Shown here: positions 16,867-25,540 of the stretch, piece by piece | Numbering within the stretch: position 1 is the stretch's first letter | How the letters are laid out: each line of letters opens with the position of its first letter | Source: Hyphomonas sediminis | GTDB lineage: Bacteria; Pseudomonadota; Alphaproteobacteria; Caulobacterales; Hyphomonadaceae | Assembly: GCF_019679475.1 (NCBI RefSeq) | Contig: NZ_JAIEZP010000001.1 | Coordinates: 3,100,001-3,164,000, forward strand | DNA: 64,000 nucleotides | Direction of reading: 5' to 3' | Notes under the pieces: model-generated | What the model saw: only the letters and a program-made list of their open reading frames with translations | What the model was told of the DNA's origin: nothing | Database searches by the model: none | Made by a program: the position numbers and the translations under genes

Positions 16867-19800
16867 TCATCGCCACGAGGCCAGCAATTCAATCGCGGCA
16901 TGCCAGGCATCGCGCGCCTGCGCAACGCCGTAGAAAGGGCCGACCAGGATTGCCGCGACCATCAGTGCGGCGATGAGGGTAAGGTACAGGATCACTGAAC
17001 GAAGGCGCGACGCGCTCTGCTTCCTGCGAGGCGGCTTCGACGCGTGGGTTCCGGTGAACTCCGCCGCGGATTTCTTCCCGGATGGATGCGTATCCGGTCG
17101 TGCCGGAGCAGGTGCCAGAGGATCGGTCGATTGAACGATAACCTGAGACGGCGTTGGCGAAGCCTGAGGCGGCGAAACGCGGGCGCGCTGCACAGAAGAC
17201 GTTTGTTGGCCCACTTCCCCGATTTCCCCTTTGATCGCCAGCCAATGTAGCCGGCCGAGGCTGTCACCCGCCACGATGCAGCCACCCGGCAAAGCAGCGA
17301 GGCAAAGGACTTGGCCATCCAATTCCAGCCTTGCGGTTTCCACGCCGCTGGCCGGATCCCATAGGCGGATGGTGCGATCAGATGAACAGCTGGCGAGGCG
17401 CCCGTCCGGTAGTACCGCCAGTGCCAAGACCTCGCTGTTGTGGCCCTCCAGGCTTGCGGCTTCGGCGCCGGTGGTCGGGTCCCACAAGCGGATGGTAGCG
17501 TCCCTCCCGCCGCTGACCAAGTGCCCGTCCGGAAGCGCCACCAGCGCCCTGATCCCGTCGCCATGGCCCTCCAGCCTTGCGACTTCGGCGCCAGTGGCCG
17601 GGTCCCACAGACGGATGGTGCGGTCATCCGAGCCGCTGGCCAGGCGACCGTCCGGCAGCACCGCCAGCGCCGTGACCCAGCCCTCGTGGCCCTCCAGTCT
17701 GGCAGTTTCGGCGCCGCTGGAAGGGTCCCAAAGGCAGATGGTGCGGTCATGTGAGCCGCTGGCGAGGTGCCCGTCCGGCAGCACCGCCAGCGCATTAACC
17801 ACGCCGCGATGACCCCACAGCCTTGCGATTTCCGCACCGCTGGCCGGGTCCCACAGGCGGATGGTGCCATCAGATGAACAGCTGGCGAGGTGCCCTTCTG
17901 GCAGCACCGCCAGCGCCCTCACCCCGTCCGGCCGCACCCCCAGCGCATCAACCTCGCTTTTGTGACCCTCCAGCCTTGCCGTTTCGGCGCCGGTGGCCGG
18001 ATCCCTCAGGCGGATGGTAGCGCCCGTCCCGTCGCTGGCCAAGCGCCCGTCCGGAAGCGCCGCCAGCGCACGGGCCGCGTTGCCATCGCCTTGCAGCGCT
18101 GAGGTTACTGCGGCAGTCGTCCAGTCCCACAGGCGGATGGTACGATCAAATGAACCGCTGGCCAGGCGACCGTCCGGCAGCACCGCCAGCGCCGTGACCC
18201 AGCCCTCGTGGCCCTCTAGTCTGGCAGTTTCGGCGCCCCTGGAAGGGTCCCACATGCAGATGGTGCGGTCATGTGAGCCGCTGGCGAGGCGCCGGTCCGG
18301 TAGCACTAAAAGCGCCATGATCCCGCCGTCATGGCCCTCCAGCCTTGCGATTTCCGCACCGCTGGCCGGGTCCCACAGGCGGATGGTGCCATCAGATGAA
18401 CCGCTGGCTAGGTGCCCTTCTGGCAGCACTGCCAGCGCAGCGACCCCGTCGTCATGGCCCTCCAGCCTTGCGGTTTCCACGCCGGTGGCCAGATCCCATA
18501 GGCGGATGGTGCGGTCACTCGAGCCGCTGGCCAGGCGCCCGTCCGGCAGTACCGCCAGTGCCAAGACCTCGCTTTTGTGCCCCTCCAGCCTTGCGGTTTC
18601 GGCGCCGGTGGTCGGGTCCCACAGGCGGATGGTAGCGTCCCTCCCGCCGCTGGCGAGGCGCCCGTCCGGCAGCAACGTCAGCGCCATGACCCAGCCACCG
18701 TGGCCCTCCAGTCTAGCAGTTTCGGTGCAGCTGGCCGGGTCCCACAGGCGGATGGTACGATCAGATGAAGAGCTGGCGAGGCGCCCATCCGGCAGCACCG
18801 CCAGCGCCGTGACCCAGCCACCATGCCCTTCGAGCCCGGCGACGTCCGCGCCGTCGGCCGGGTCCCACAGGCGGATGGTGCCATCAGAACAACCGCTGGC
18901 GAGGCTCCCGTCTGGCAGCACTGCCAGCGCAGCGAACCCGCCGTCATCGCCTCTTACCCTTGCGATTTCCGCGCCCGGGGGCGTCAGGGCGGGACGGGTT
19001 TCGAACAGGGCGCCGGCGGGCGCGCGGGCCTCCAGAGCGGCGATGAAGGGGGCATAGTCTGCATTGTCCGTGCTCATCAAACGGCCATGGAGCTGTGGCA
19101 TCAGCTGCCGCGGATCGCGCGCGCAAATGGGGCCCGCGAGCCGCAGTGCGGCGCCGATATGTCGGTGCAAGGGCAACTCCGGATTGGCGAAACTCTGATA
19201 GTCGCTGACCAGCTCGTCCACGCCGCGCAAGTCGATGAACTTTCCCTCAATCCAAACAGGATCGGTCAGCAGCGCGTCGAGCCGCTCGCGCATCCCTGCT
19301 TGAAACAGCTGGAACGGCAATTCAGCGAAGCTGCGGCGCGTCCATGGCCGGTCGGCATCGACGTGATCGGGAGACGGATCGAAATGTGCTGCCAGCGCCC
19401 TGTGTAGCGCGGCTTTCTCCGGCGCGTAGAACCGGTCCCGCACCACCTCTATCACTTGGCGATGGAAGAAGCTGATCAGCGGCTCGCCTTCCTCGCCTTT
19501 TTCCACGAGCAGGGCGGCAAGGCTGCGCTTCAACCGCACCCACACCGAGTCCGGCAGCCGGTCCGTCACCGCGCCAAACTGCTCGGACGAGACGCCCGCC
19601 ATCACCTCTGCATCGCGCGAAAGCACCGCTATCACTTCGCTTTCCGACAATCCCTCGCGCCCCGCCGCGATCAGCCCCAGCGCGCGGCGCACCAGCAGCG
19701 GCTCATGGTGATGCACGGTTGAAAGCTCATCAAGGAATTGGCCGATCAGCGCGGTCAAATCCTCCGCCAGACCCCACGTATGCGGATCATCCGTGGATCG

Positions 19801-21426
19801 CCAGCGGCGCGCGATGGCGAAGGCAATGCGCAAAAAAAGCGGCGAGGCAGCGGCGGCCTCAAACCGCTTTAGGATGAAGGCTTCTTGTTCGCGCGAAAGG
19901 CCGCGCTGCACCTCCCGCTGGAGGCCAGCGAGGACGTCAGCGCCGTCTTCCTTGCTCAACGGCTCTATGGCGAGGAAGGCGTCCGCGGGCAGGCTGCGGC
20001 GCAGGCCCTGGACGATGCTGCGCTCGGCCGCGTAGGCTGCGTCATCCAGCACCGAGACGATGAGTTTCACCTGCGGCTGCAGCTGTTGCGGCAGCCACAT
20101 AGGCCGATAGGGCGGGCGCAGCTGGTCGAGCGCGTCGATGAAGATTGCGACCGGCTGGTCGAGGGCGGCGAGGATGTCGCGCACCTGATTGACGAAGCCG
20201 TTGCCGTCCTCCTCCCACTGTGCGGGCAGAGACGCGACCCCAAGCGCGGCGAGGTCCTCGACAACCGAAACCAGGAGATTGCGCTGATTGGCGGAGGAAG
20301 CGCTCGCGCCAACAAACCGCTGCACAACCGCGCCCTGCACCTCCGCTGCCGCCTTCGCTATTAGCGCTGTCTTGCCAGACCCGGAGATACCGGTAAGTAC
20401 CAAAGGATGGCGGGCATCGCTGACGACATGGGCGGCGATTGTCGCAAGATTGCGCTCGCGACCGCAAAAAACGCGCAGGCGCTCCGCGGCAAAAGAGGCG
20501 TGAATCGCGCGCTCGGTCTGCAGCGCGAAGTCACGCATCTGAGCGCGAGATTTGAATTGCGCGATTTGCGCGTCTATCGCCGCAATCAGCTTGCGGGTGA
20601 TCTCTACGACGAAGTGGTCGGCATACCCTGCGCTTTCGGCTGGAAGCTCGGCGCGCAGCACGTTTTCTCCAGGAAGCGCCTTCTGTAGCAAGTCCGTCAG
20701 CGCCCGGACCGGTGGCTCGGCGATGCCGCGTGTGCGCACCCAAGCGATCGAGTTCGCAGCCGTCGCGCCATCACTGCCAGCAACCTGTTCTAGACCTTTG
20801 CGAATTTCCTGTTCGGTCAGGGACAGCAAGTACTTGTCAAGTTCGGAGGCGCATAGCTGGCCTTGTGCGTACAAATACCGCGCGGCCGCCTGAACGCCAT
20901 CCCGCAGATTCGCCTCCACTGAAGTCCAAGCTTCGGGGTCCCTTAATTCTGAAAGGTCATCTTCCCGAGAGAGCAACGTGTAAGCGGCGATTAGGTCGCC
21001 ACCAGCCGTGGTCAATCCGCCCGGAACCAAATGGTTCTCATCCAGCGCGTAAACCCTTTCGAGATCGGCCACAGTATTATTTCTATTTCGAGCGATCAGC
21101 CAATCGCGAACCGCCCGGTACTCGTCGCGCGCTATTGCAAACGGCAGCGGCGTCCATCCATAGCGGTCGCCGATCAGTATCAGGATATTGGGCGCGGGAT
21201 AGCCCTGCGCCTCAATTACCTCACCCAGACAAATCTCCGCTGTGCGCTGGTTGAGCTGCGCGTCGTCATTGACGCCCCAGCGCATGTCAACTGTGCGTAA
21301 ACCGAAGCCTTCCTTGGCGCAGTGTGCTTCAAGTACCGGGAATACCCGCTCCTGAAGGAGGCGGCGCTCCTCGCCGAAGTCCTGAAAGGTTGATGAGACA
21401 AATAATCGAAACGCCTTGGCGAACAT
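16867..21426 (-). CDS. DUF4062-STAND NTPase with 14 WD40 repeats and a C-terminal TM helix
   Basis: A 1519-residue protein. Residues ~1-110 form a DUF4062 domain (RLFVSSTFQDFGEERRLLQE, DMRWGVND, ILILIGDRYGW). A STAND/NACHT-type ATPase starts with Walker A GISGSGKT near residue 345, with a Walker B-like AIFIDALDQLRPP about 90 residues on and a helical region to ~800. Residues ~820-1400 are fourteen ~41-residue WD40 repeats, enough for two seven-bladed propellers. A Pro/Ser linker and one TM helix (VILYLTLIAALMVAAILVG) close the protein. STAND proteins act as signal-gated switches; in bacteria many sense phage products through their repeats. DUF4062 is a common N-terminal module of unknown or putative effector function. 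Repeats are strikingly alike at DNA level. It is transcribed alone. Confidence 0.88.
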   Translation of the reverse strand: MFAKAFRLFVSSTFQDFGEERRLLQERVFPVLEAHCAKEGFGLRTVDMRWGVNDDAQLNQRTAEICLGEVIEAQGYPAPNILILIGDRYGWTPLPFAIARDEYRAVRDWLIARNRNNTVADLERVYALDENHLVPGGLTTAGGDLIAAYTLLSREDDLSELRDPEAWTSVEANLRDGVQAAARYLYAQGQLCASELDKYLLSLTEQEIRKGLEQVAGSDGATAANSIAWVRTRGIAEPPVRALTDLLQKALPGENVLRAELPAESAGYADHFVVEITRKLIAAIDAQIAQFKSRAQMRDFALQTERAIHASFAAERLRVFCGRERNLATIAAHVVSDARHPLVLTGISGSGKTALIAKAAAEVQGAVVQRFVGASASSANQRNLLVSVVEDLAALGVASLPAQWEEDGNGFVNQVRDILAALDQPVAIFIDALDQLRPPYRPMWLPQQLQPQVKLIVSVLDDAAYAAERSIVQGLRRSLPADAFLAIEPLSKEDGADVLAGLQREVQRGLSREQEAFILKRFEAAAASPLFLRIAFAIARRWRSTDDPHTWGLAEDLTALIGQFLDELSTVHHHEPLLVRRALGLIAAGREGLSESEVIAVLSRDAEVMAGVSSEQFGAVTDRLPDSVWVRLKRSLAALLVEKGEEGEPLISFFHRQVIEVVRDRFYAPEKAALHRALAAHFDPSPDHVDADRPWTRRSFAELPFQLFQAGMRERLDALLTDPVWIEGKFIDLRGVDELVSDYQSFANPELPLHRHIGAALRLAGPICARDPRQLMPQLHGRLMSTDNADYAPFIAALEARAPAGALFETRPALTPPGAEIARVRGDDGGFAALAVLPDGSLASGCSDGTIRLWDPADGADVAGLEGHGGWVTALAVLPDGRLASSSSDRTIRLWDPASCTETARLEGHGGWVMALTLLPDGRLASGGRDATIRLWDPTTGAETARLEGHKSEVLALAVLPDGRLASGSSDRTIRLWDLATGVETARLEGHDDGVAALAVLPEGHLASGSSDGTIRLWDPASGAEIARLEGHDGGIMALLVLPDRRLASGSHDRTICMWDPSRGAETARLEGHEGWVTALAVLPDGRLASGSFDRTIRLWDWTTAAVTSALQGDGNAARALAALPDGRLASDGTGATIRLRDPATGAETARLEGHKSEVDALGVRPDGVRALAVLPEGHLASCSSDGTIRLWDPASGAEIARLWGHRGVVNALAVLPDGHLASGSHDRTICLWDPSSGAETARLEGHEGWVTALAVLPDGRLASGSDDRTIRLWDPATGAEVARLEGHGDGIRALVALPDGHLVSGGRDATIRLWDPTTGAEAASLEGHNSEVLALAVLPDGRLASCSSDRTIRLWDPASGVETARLELDGQVLCLAALPGGCIVAGDSLGRLHWLAIKGEIGEVGQQTSSVQRARVSPPQASPTPSQVIVQSTDPLAPAPARPDTHPSGKKSAAEFTGTHASKPPRRKQSASRLRSVILYLTLIAALMVAAILVGPFYGVAQARDAWHAAIELLASWR
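17230..18970 (-). repeat. Tandem WD40-coding repeats, ~124 bp unit, 14 copies
   Basis: Each unit encodes a variation of ALAVLPDGRLASGSxDRTIR, then LWDPxxGAExARLEGH. Units 1-14 can be read in order along the minus strand; unit 8 is about ten residues longer and unit 14 is degenerate. Blocks of neighbouring units recur: units 5-6-7 resemble 9-10-11 (PEGHLAS, then HDRTIC[ML]WDPS, then EGWVTALAVLP), and units 3-4 resemble 12-13 (GGRDATIRLWDPTTGAE, then LALAVLP). This points to recent segmental duplication or gene conversion inside the gene. Confidence 0.85.
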
Positions 21427-21694
21427 GGATGCCTATCCCCTATTATACTTCGAACCTAACAAGCGTGGGCAGGGAACGATGAGTCAAGCGGGTCGAATTA
21501 GTCTTACAAGGGCCACCTTACAGTGGACTCGCTCCCGCACCTTTGGACTAATTTCTGTGGTTTGGCCACGTCGGCCCCAACGATTGCTTCTACGCCCGTA
21601 GCATAAGACGGAGTCAGAGTGACGAACCGCTACTCGCCGGCAATGAAGCTCCGGCGCGACACCGTCTCCGAAGAGACGATGACAAGCGCGATAG

Positions 21695-22048
21695 CTAAGT
21701 ATCCACCCGAAGCACGACCATGAGCTCTCGCAACAACTGTTCGGCACGGTCCGATCGCACCGGATGTAAAAGCACCGACCTGCCCGACAGCTCTAGAACA
21801 ATTTCAAGTACATCTTCCGAATGCCGCATAAGTCCAATGAGGTGCTCCCCGCTCGGACCATACTTGCCGGAGAACCAGTTTTTGACGGTGCGCTCGTTCG
21901 CCCCTGTCCAGGCCACGGCCGTCTTGATCCGCGCGCGATTTGCGCCAAGCGATCGATTTAAGGCGCCGGCAATTTCGGCTGCATAGCGATGTTTGCTCCC
22001 TGCCCCGTCTCCTGGGGGAAAGAACTTGCCCTCTTTCGGAAACGACAT
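21695..22048 (-). CDS. Small HTH protein upstream of the recombinase cassette
   Basis: A 117-residue protein with a strong Shine-Dalgarno (AAGGAGG at 22054-22060) before its ATG. Residues ~20-75 (HRYAAEIAGALNRSLGANRA, then IKTAVAWTGANERTVKNWFS) read as a helix-turn-helix with a W-F-S-G-K-Y-G-P-S recognition-type segment, and the following LIGLMRHSEDVLEIVLEL is a helix typical of phage-type regulators. I do not know a family name. It is divergent from the serine recombinase with only 90 bp between, so it probably represses its own and the recombinase promoter. Function is inferred from fold pattern and position. Confidence 0.7.
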   Translation of the reverse strand: MSFPKEGKFFPPGDGAGSKHRYAAEIAGALNRSLGANRARIKTAVAWTGANERTVKNWFSGKYGPSGEHLIGLMRHSEDVLEIVLELSGRSVLLHPVRSDRAEQLLRELMVVLRVDT

Positions 22049-22087
22049 TCCTGCCTCCTTCGGTTATGAAGTTGATCCGAACTCGTT

Positions 22088-22108
22088 CCCTTCTTTTAGC
22101 TTGAAGGG
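22088..22108. promoter_or_regulatory. Inverted repeat between HTH gene and recombinase
   Basis: CCCTTC-(9 bp)-GAAGGG lies in the 90-bp divergent spacer, 40 bp from the HTH start and 31 bp from the recombinase start. It may be an operator for the HTH protein or a hairpin; nothing else in the spacer stands out. Confidence 0.3.
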
Positions 22109-22138
22109 CCTATCTGCTGATAATGAGGATTTGTTGAG

Positions 22139-23716
22139 GTGTCTGGAAGGAGACAGCCGACAACGCGCCCGCACGCGCCAGATGATCAGGCAACGCGCGA
22201 TCCCGTGGTTGCTTATGTCCGTATGTCGACCGACCACCAGAAGTACTCGACCGAAAATCAGCTTGATGTCCTCCGCCGCTACGCTGAGGACCGGGGCTAT
22301 GAAATCATCCGTGTCTATGAGGATTCCGGCCGGTCGGGTTTGAGGCTGGATGGACGTGAAGCCTTACAGTCATTGATCGCCACCGTTTCATCCGGCCAAG
22401 CCGACTTTCAGGCGATCCTTGTATATGATGTCAGCCGCTGGGGCCGGTTTCAAAATGCCGATGAAGGCGCTTATCATGAGTATGTCTGCTCCCGCGCCGG
22501 AATAAGGGTTCACTATTGCGGCGAGCAGTTCGAGAATGACGGAAGCATCGGCTCGAACCTTCTCAAGACTGTCAAGCGCGTCATGGCCGGCGAATACAGC
22601 CGGGAGCTTTCGGTCAAAGTTTTTGCTGGTCAGTGCCGGCTTGTGGAGCTCGGCTATCGCCAAGGCGGCAATCCCGGTTACGGGCTGCGCCGCCTGCTCA
22701 TCGATGAGCAGGGATCGCCGAAAGGAGAACTCTCCAAGGGGGAACGAAAGAGCCTACAGACTGATCGGGTGGTTCTCATCCCTGGACCAGAGGAGGAATG
22801 CGAGATTGTCCGAGAAATCTACGCGTTGTTCGTCCTCAGAGGCCTTTCCGAAACGCAAATCGCTGCTCTGCTCAATGCTCGTGGTGTCCTGACAGACTTT
22901 GGCCGCCCATGGACCCGCGCCGCCGTTCATCAGATTCTGATCAATGAAAAATACATCGGTCACAACGTCTACAACCGGGTTTCCTTCAAGCTGAAACAGC
23001 GCCGCATCAAAAACCCGCGCGAGATGTGGATCCGCGCCAACGACGCCTTCCCGGCAATCGTCGAGGAAGCCCTTTTCCTCCGGGCCCGGCAGATCGTTGA
23101 TGCGCGCAGCCAACACCTCTCTGATGAAGACCTCCTAACAAAGCTGCGAGGCCTTCTGCAGCAGAAGGGCGTGCTCTCAGGCTTCATTATAGATGAGTGC
23201 GAGACCATGCCGTCCTCAGGCGCCTACAGGCACCGTTTCGGCAGCCTCCTGCGGGCTTACCAGCTGATTGGTTATGATCCGGAGCGGGACTACCGCTACA
23301 TCGAAATCAACCGGCGCCTGCGCGCCGCCCATCCTCAGTTTGTAGCGGACGTCATCTCAGGCATACAAACGGCCGGCGGAAAGGCTGAGGTCGATGCTGC
23401 CACGCAGCTGATCTGCGTGAACGACGAGTTTGCCCTCTCCGTTGTCCTTGCCCGATGTAGCGCAACTGTAGCCGGCTCTCTGCGCTGGCACGTGCGTCTT
23501 GATGCTGGCCTAGTTCCAGACGTCACGATTGCCGTGCGGATGGATGAGTTCAACCGCCGCCCGCAAGACTATTTTCTCCTACCGAGCTTGGACATCACTT
23601 CTGAAAAGCTTCGCTTGAGCGAGCAAAATGGCCTCGGCCTCGATGCCTATCGGTTCGACACGCTCGACTACCTCTTTCTCATGTCCCGAAGGGCTCAGCT
23701 TGTGGAGGCGTTATGA
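22139..23716 (+). CDS. Large serine recombinase (cassette gene 1)
   Basis: The likely start is the GTG at 22139; the catalytic domain begins at residue ~20 (DPVVAYVRMSTDHQKYSTEN, catalytic Ser in the MSTD motif). The resolvase fold continues with ILVYDVSRWGR and GIRVHYCGEQFEND, and a recombinase domain follows (GYRQGGNPGYGLRRLLID, then GRPWTRAAVHQILINEKYIG). There is no CxxC zinc ribbon. Instead residues ~340-390 have an SSGAYRHRFGSLLRAYQLIG segment resembling the DNA-binding repeats associated with HNH endonucleases. The stop overlaps the next gene (ATGA). It probably integrates and excises the element carrying the cassette. The two downstream ParB-like genes are an unusual constant companion. 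Confidence 0.88.
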   Translation: MSGRRQPTTRPHAPDDQATRDPVVAYVRMSTDHQKYSTENQLDVLRRYAEDRGYEIIRVYEDSGRSGLRLDGREALQSLIATVSSGQADFQAILVYDVSRWGRFQNADEGAYHEYVCSRAGIRVHYCGEQFENDGSIGSNLLKTVKRVMAGEYSRELSVKVFAGQCRLVELGYRQGGNPGYGLRRLLIDEQGSPKGELSKGERKSLQTDRVVLIPGPEEECEIVREIYALFVLRGLSETQIAALLNARGVLTDFGRPWTRAAVHQILINEKYIGHNVYNRVSFKLKQRRIKNPREMWIRANDAFPAIVEEALFLRARQIVDARSQHLSDEDLLTKLRGLLQQKGVLSGFIIDECETMPSSGAYRHRFGSLLRAYQLIGYDPERDYRYIEINRRLRAAHPQFVADVISGIQTAGGKAEVDAATQLICVNDEFALSVVLARCSATVAGSLRWHVRLDAGLVPDVTIAVRMDEFNRRPQDYFLLPSLDITSEKLRLSEQNGLGLDAYRFDTLDYLFLMSRRAQLVEAL

Positions 23717-24624
23717 TCGACGACGAGTATAATGAGAGCGCACCAAGTCAGGTAACGGTGATCCCAATCGACCGAATTCGGATCCTCAATCCCCGTGTCC
23801 GCAACCGACGTAATTTCGCAGACATGGTCGAGAGCATTGCCAAGGTGGGTTTAAAACGCCCCATCACCGTCGCAGTCCGCAAGAATACCGATCCCGCCGA
23901 ATACGATCTGGTCTGCGGCCAAGGCAGATTGGAAGCCTTTGTGGAGCTCGGGCAGTCCGAGATTCCCGCCGTCATCATACAGGCGGAAGAAAGCGACTGC
24001 CTGGTCATGAGCCTGGTTGAGAATTGCGCGCGCCGGCAGCACCGAGCCATCGATCTAATGCAAGAGATCGGCTCCCTTAGGAACCGCGGCTACACCGACC
24101 GCCAGATCGCGGGCAAGATTGGTGTCTCCACTGAATATGTCAGCATGATTGCGGGGCTTCTGGAACGCGGAGAGGAGCGTCTCGTCGCAGCCGTAGAGAC
24201 AGGGCTCATCCCGCTCAATCTCGCCATCGATATCTCCAGGACCGATGATGAGGGCGCGCAACGCGCGCTGACTGAAGTCTATATGGAAAAGAAGCTGCGA
24301 GGGAAAAAGCTCTCCGCGGTCTTGAAGCTTCTTCAACAGCGCCAACGGCGTGGACCACATATCAGGTCCTCTCCCGCCGGCCGAACCGGAGCGAAGCGTC
24401 CTCTGACCAGTGACGCATTGGTCCGGGCATATCGACAGGAGGCGGATCGGCAAAAGCTCATTATCAAGAAAGCGGAGGTCACTCAGGGCAAGCTGCTATT
24501 CGTGATCGAAGCCTTTCGGGCCCTCAAAAAAGATGAAGCGTTCTTGAACCTGCTGCGCGCCGAAGGTCTCGGCTCACTGCCGCAATATATTGAGGACAGC
24601 CTCGTGGTTGGAGGAACGTCATGA
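23713..24624 (+). CDS. ParB/RepB-family protein (cassette gene 2)
   Basis: A 303-residue protein. The N-terminal ParB domain (residues ~10-110) carries VCGQGRLEAFVELGQSEIPA (GxxR-type box) and SLVENCARRQHRAIDLM (ENxxR-type box), the two motifs that bind CTP in ParB proteins. A helix-turn-helix follows (YTDRQIAGKIGVSTEYVSMI, ~115-140). The C-terminal half has the helical RepB-type region. It overlaps the recombinase stop by 4 bp and the next ParB-like gene by 4 bp. Normal ParB needs parS and a ParA ATPase; no ParA is present, so a partition role as such is doubtful, and help in recombination or element maintenance is an alternative. Confidence 0.85.
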   Translation: MIDDEYNESAPSQVTVIPIDRIRILNPRVRNRRNFADMVESIAKVGLKRPITVAVRKNTDPAEYDLVCGQGRLEAFVELGQSEIPAVIIQAEESDCLVMSLVENCARRQHRAIDLMQEIGSLRNRGYTDRQIAGKIGVSTEYVSMIAGLLERGEERLVAAVETGLIPLNLAIDISRTDDEGAQRALTEVYMEKKLRGKKLSAVLKLLQQRQRRGPHIRSSPAGRTGAKRPLTSDALVRAYRQEADRQKLIIKKAEVTQGKLLFVIEAFRALKKDEAFLNLLRAEGLGSLPQYIEDSLVVGGTS

Positions 24625-25535
24625 CCGACCCATTCGACCCTAAAGCCAAGGTCTTCGCCGCGTTCGAGCAAGACTGCATCACCCTCCCAATTGTCTCCAT
24701 TCTCCCGCTGCGTACTTTGCAAGCGACCCTCAAACTCAGCCAGAAATACCGCCAGATCCTGGCCTCCATAAATGAGGTCGGACTGGTGGAGCCACCGGTT
24801 GTGGCGCGCGACCCTAAACAGCGGGACACCTATCTGCTGGTGGATGGCCATGTTCGGCTCGAAGCTTTGAAGGATCTTGGCATCAAAGAGGTCGAATGTC
24901 TGGTTGCCACCGATGATGAAGCGTTCACCTACAATAAACGGATCAGTCGGCTTTCCCCGGTCCAGGAACACCGCATGATCCGGAAAGCGATCGATCGCGG
25001 CGTCCCAGAAGAAAAGATCGCCAAGGCGCTCGACCTCCAGCCTATGAGTGTCCGGCGCAAGGTTCGCATGCTGGACGGCATCTGTGACGAGGCAGTCGCC
25101 ATCCTTAAAGATAAGCCCTGCCCCATGGCGCTCTTCGAAATCCTACGGAAAATGAAATCGCTCCGGCAGATCGAAGCGGCCGAACTACTCGTCAATGCGA
25201 ACAACTATACCGTCGCCTATGCCTCTGCGATTCTAGCCGGCACCCCGCAGTCTCAGCTCGTCGACGGCGCCAAACCCAAACGGGTCATGAGCGTCACCCC
25301 GGAAACCATGGCGCGTATGGAGCGGGAGTTGGCGAGGCTACAAGAGTCTATCACTTCCATTCAGGAGTCGTATGGCAAAGACCACCTGCAGCTCACCGTC
25401 ATCAAGGGCTACATCTCGAAGCTCCTCGGCAACCCCAGGATCGTACGTTATCTGATGCAGTATCGGCCAGAGTTTTTGAGTGAGTTTCAAGCGATCGCTG
25501 AAATGGCTTCGACGATGCCGGCTGAGCCGGTTTGA
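24621..25535 (+). CDS. ParB/RepB-family protein (cassette gene 3)
   Basis: A 304-residue paralogue of the preceding gene with the same layout: ParB domain (YLLVDGHVRLEALKDLGIKE), a box region NKRISRLSPVQEHRMIRKAI in place of the canonical ENxxR, a helix-turn-helix (GVPEEKIAKALDLQPMSVRR) and a C-terminal RepB-type helical part. The altered second box suggests that CTP handling differs from gene 2, so the pair may act as a heteromeric complex. It ends 5 bp before the convergent end of the 1715-residue helicase. Translational coupling of all three genes is visible from the ATGA overlaps. Confidence 0.83.
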   Translation: MTDPFDPKAKVFAAFEQDCITLPIVSILPLRTLQATLKLSQKYRQILASINEVGLVEPPVVARDPKQRDTYLLVDGHVRLEALKDLGIKEVECLVATDDEAFTYNKRISRLSPVQEHRMIRKAIDRGVPEEKIAKALDLQPMSVRRKVRMLDGICDEAVAILKDKPCPMALFEILRKMKSLRQIEAAELLVNANNYTVAYASAILAGTPQSQLVDGAKPKRVMSVTPETMARMERELARLQESITSIQESYGKDHLQLTVIKGYISKLLGNPRIVRYLMQYRPEFLSEFQAIAEMASTMPAEPV

Positions 25536-25540
25536 TGTCG

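Noticed and set aside
17230-18970. Possible CRISPR-like array because of regular ~124-bp repeats
   Set aside because: The units are coding WD40 repeats in one frame, without short direct repeats separated by unique spacers.
17993-19057. 354-codon plus-strand ORF opposite the WD40 gene, with its own repetitive protein pattern
   Set aside because: It is the antisense shadow of the WD40 repeats; the periodicity comes from the coding strand and there is no start signal.
23713-25535. A complete plasmid replication-partition (repABC) locus
   Set aside because: Two RepB/ParB-like genes are present but no RepA/ParA ATPase or RepC initiator; the genes are coupled to a recombinase instead.
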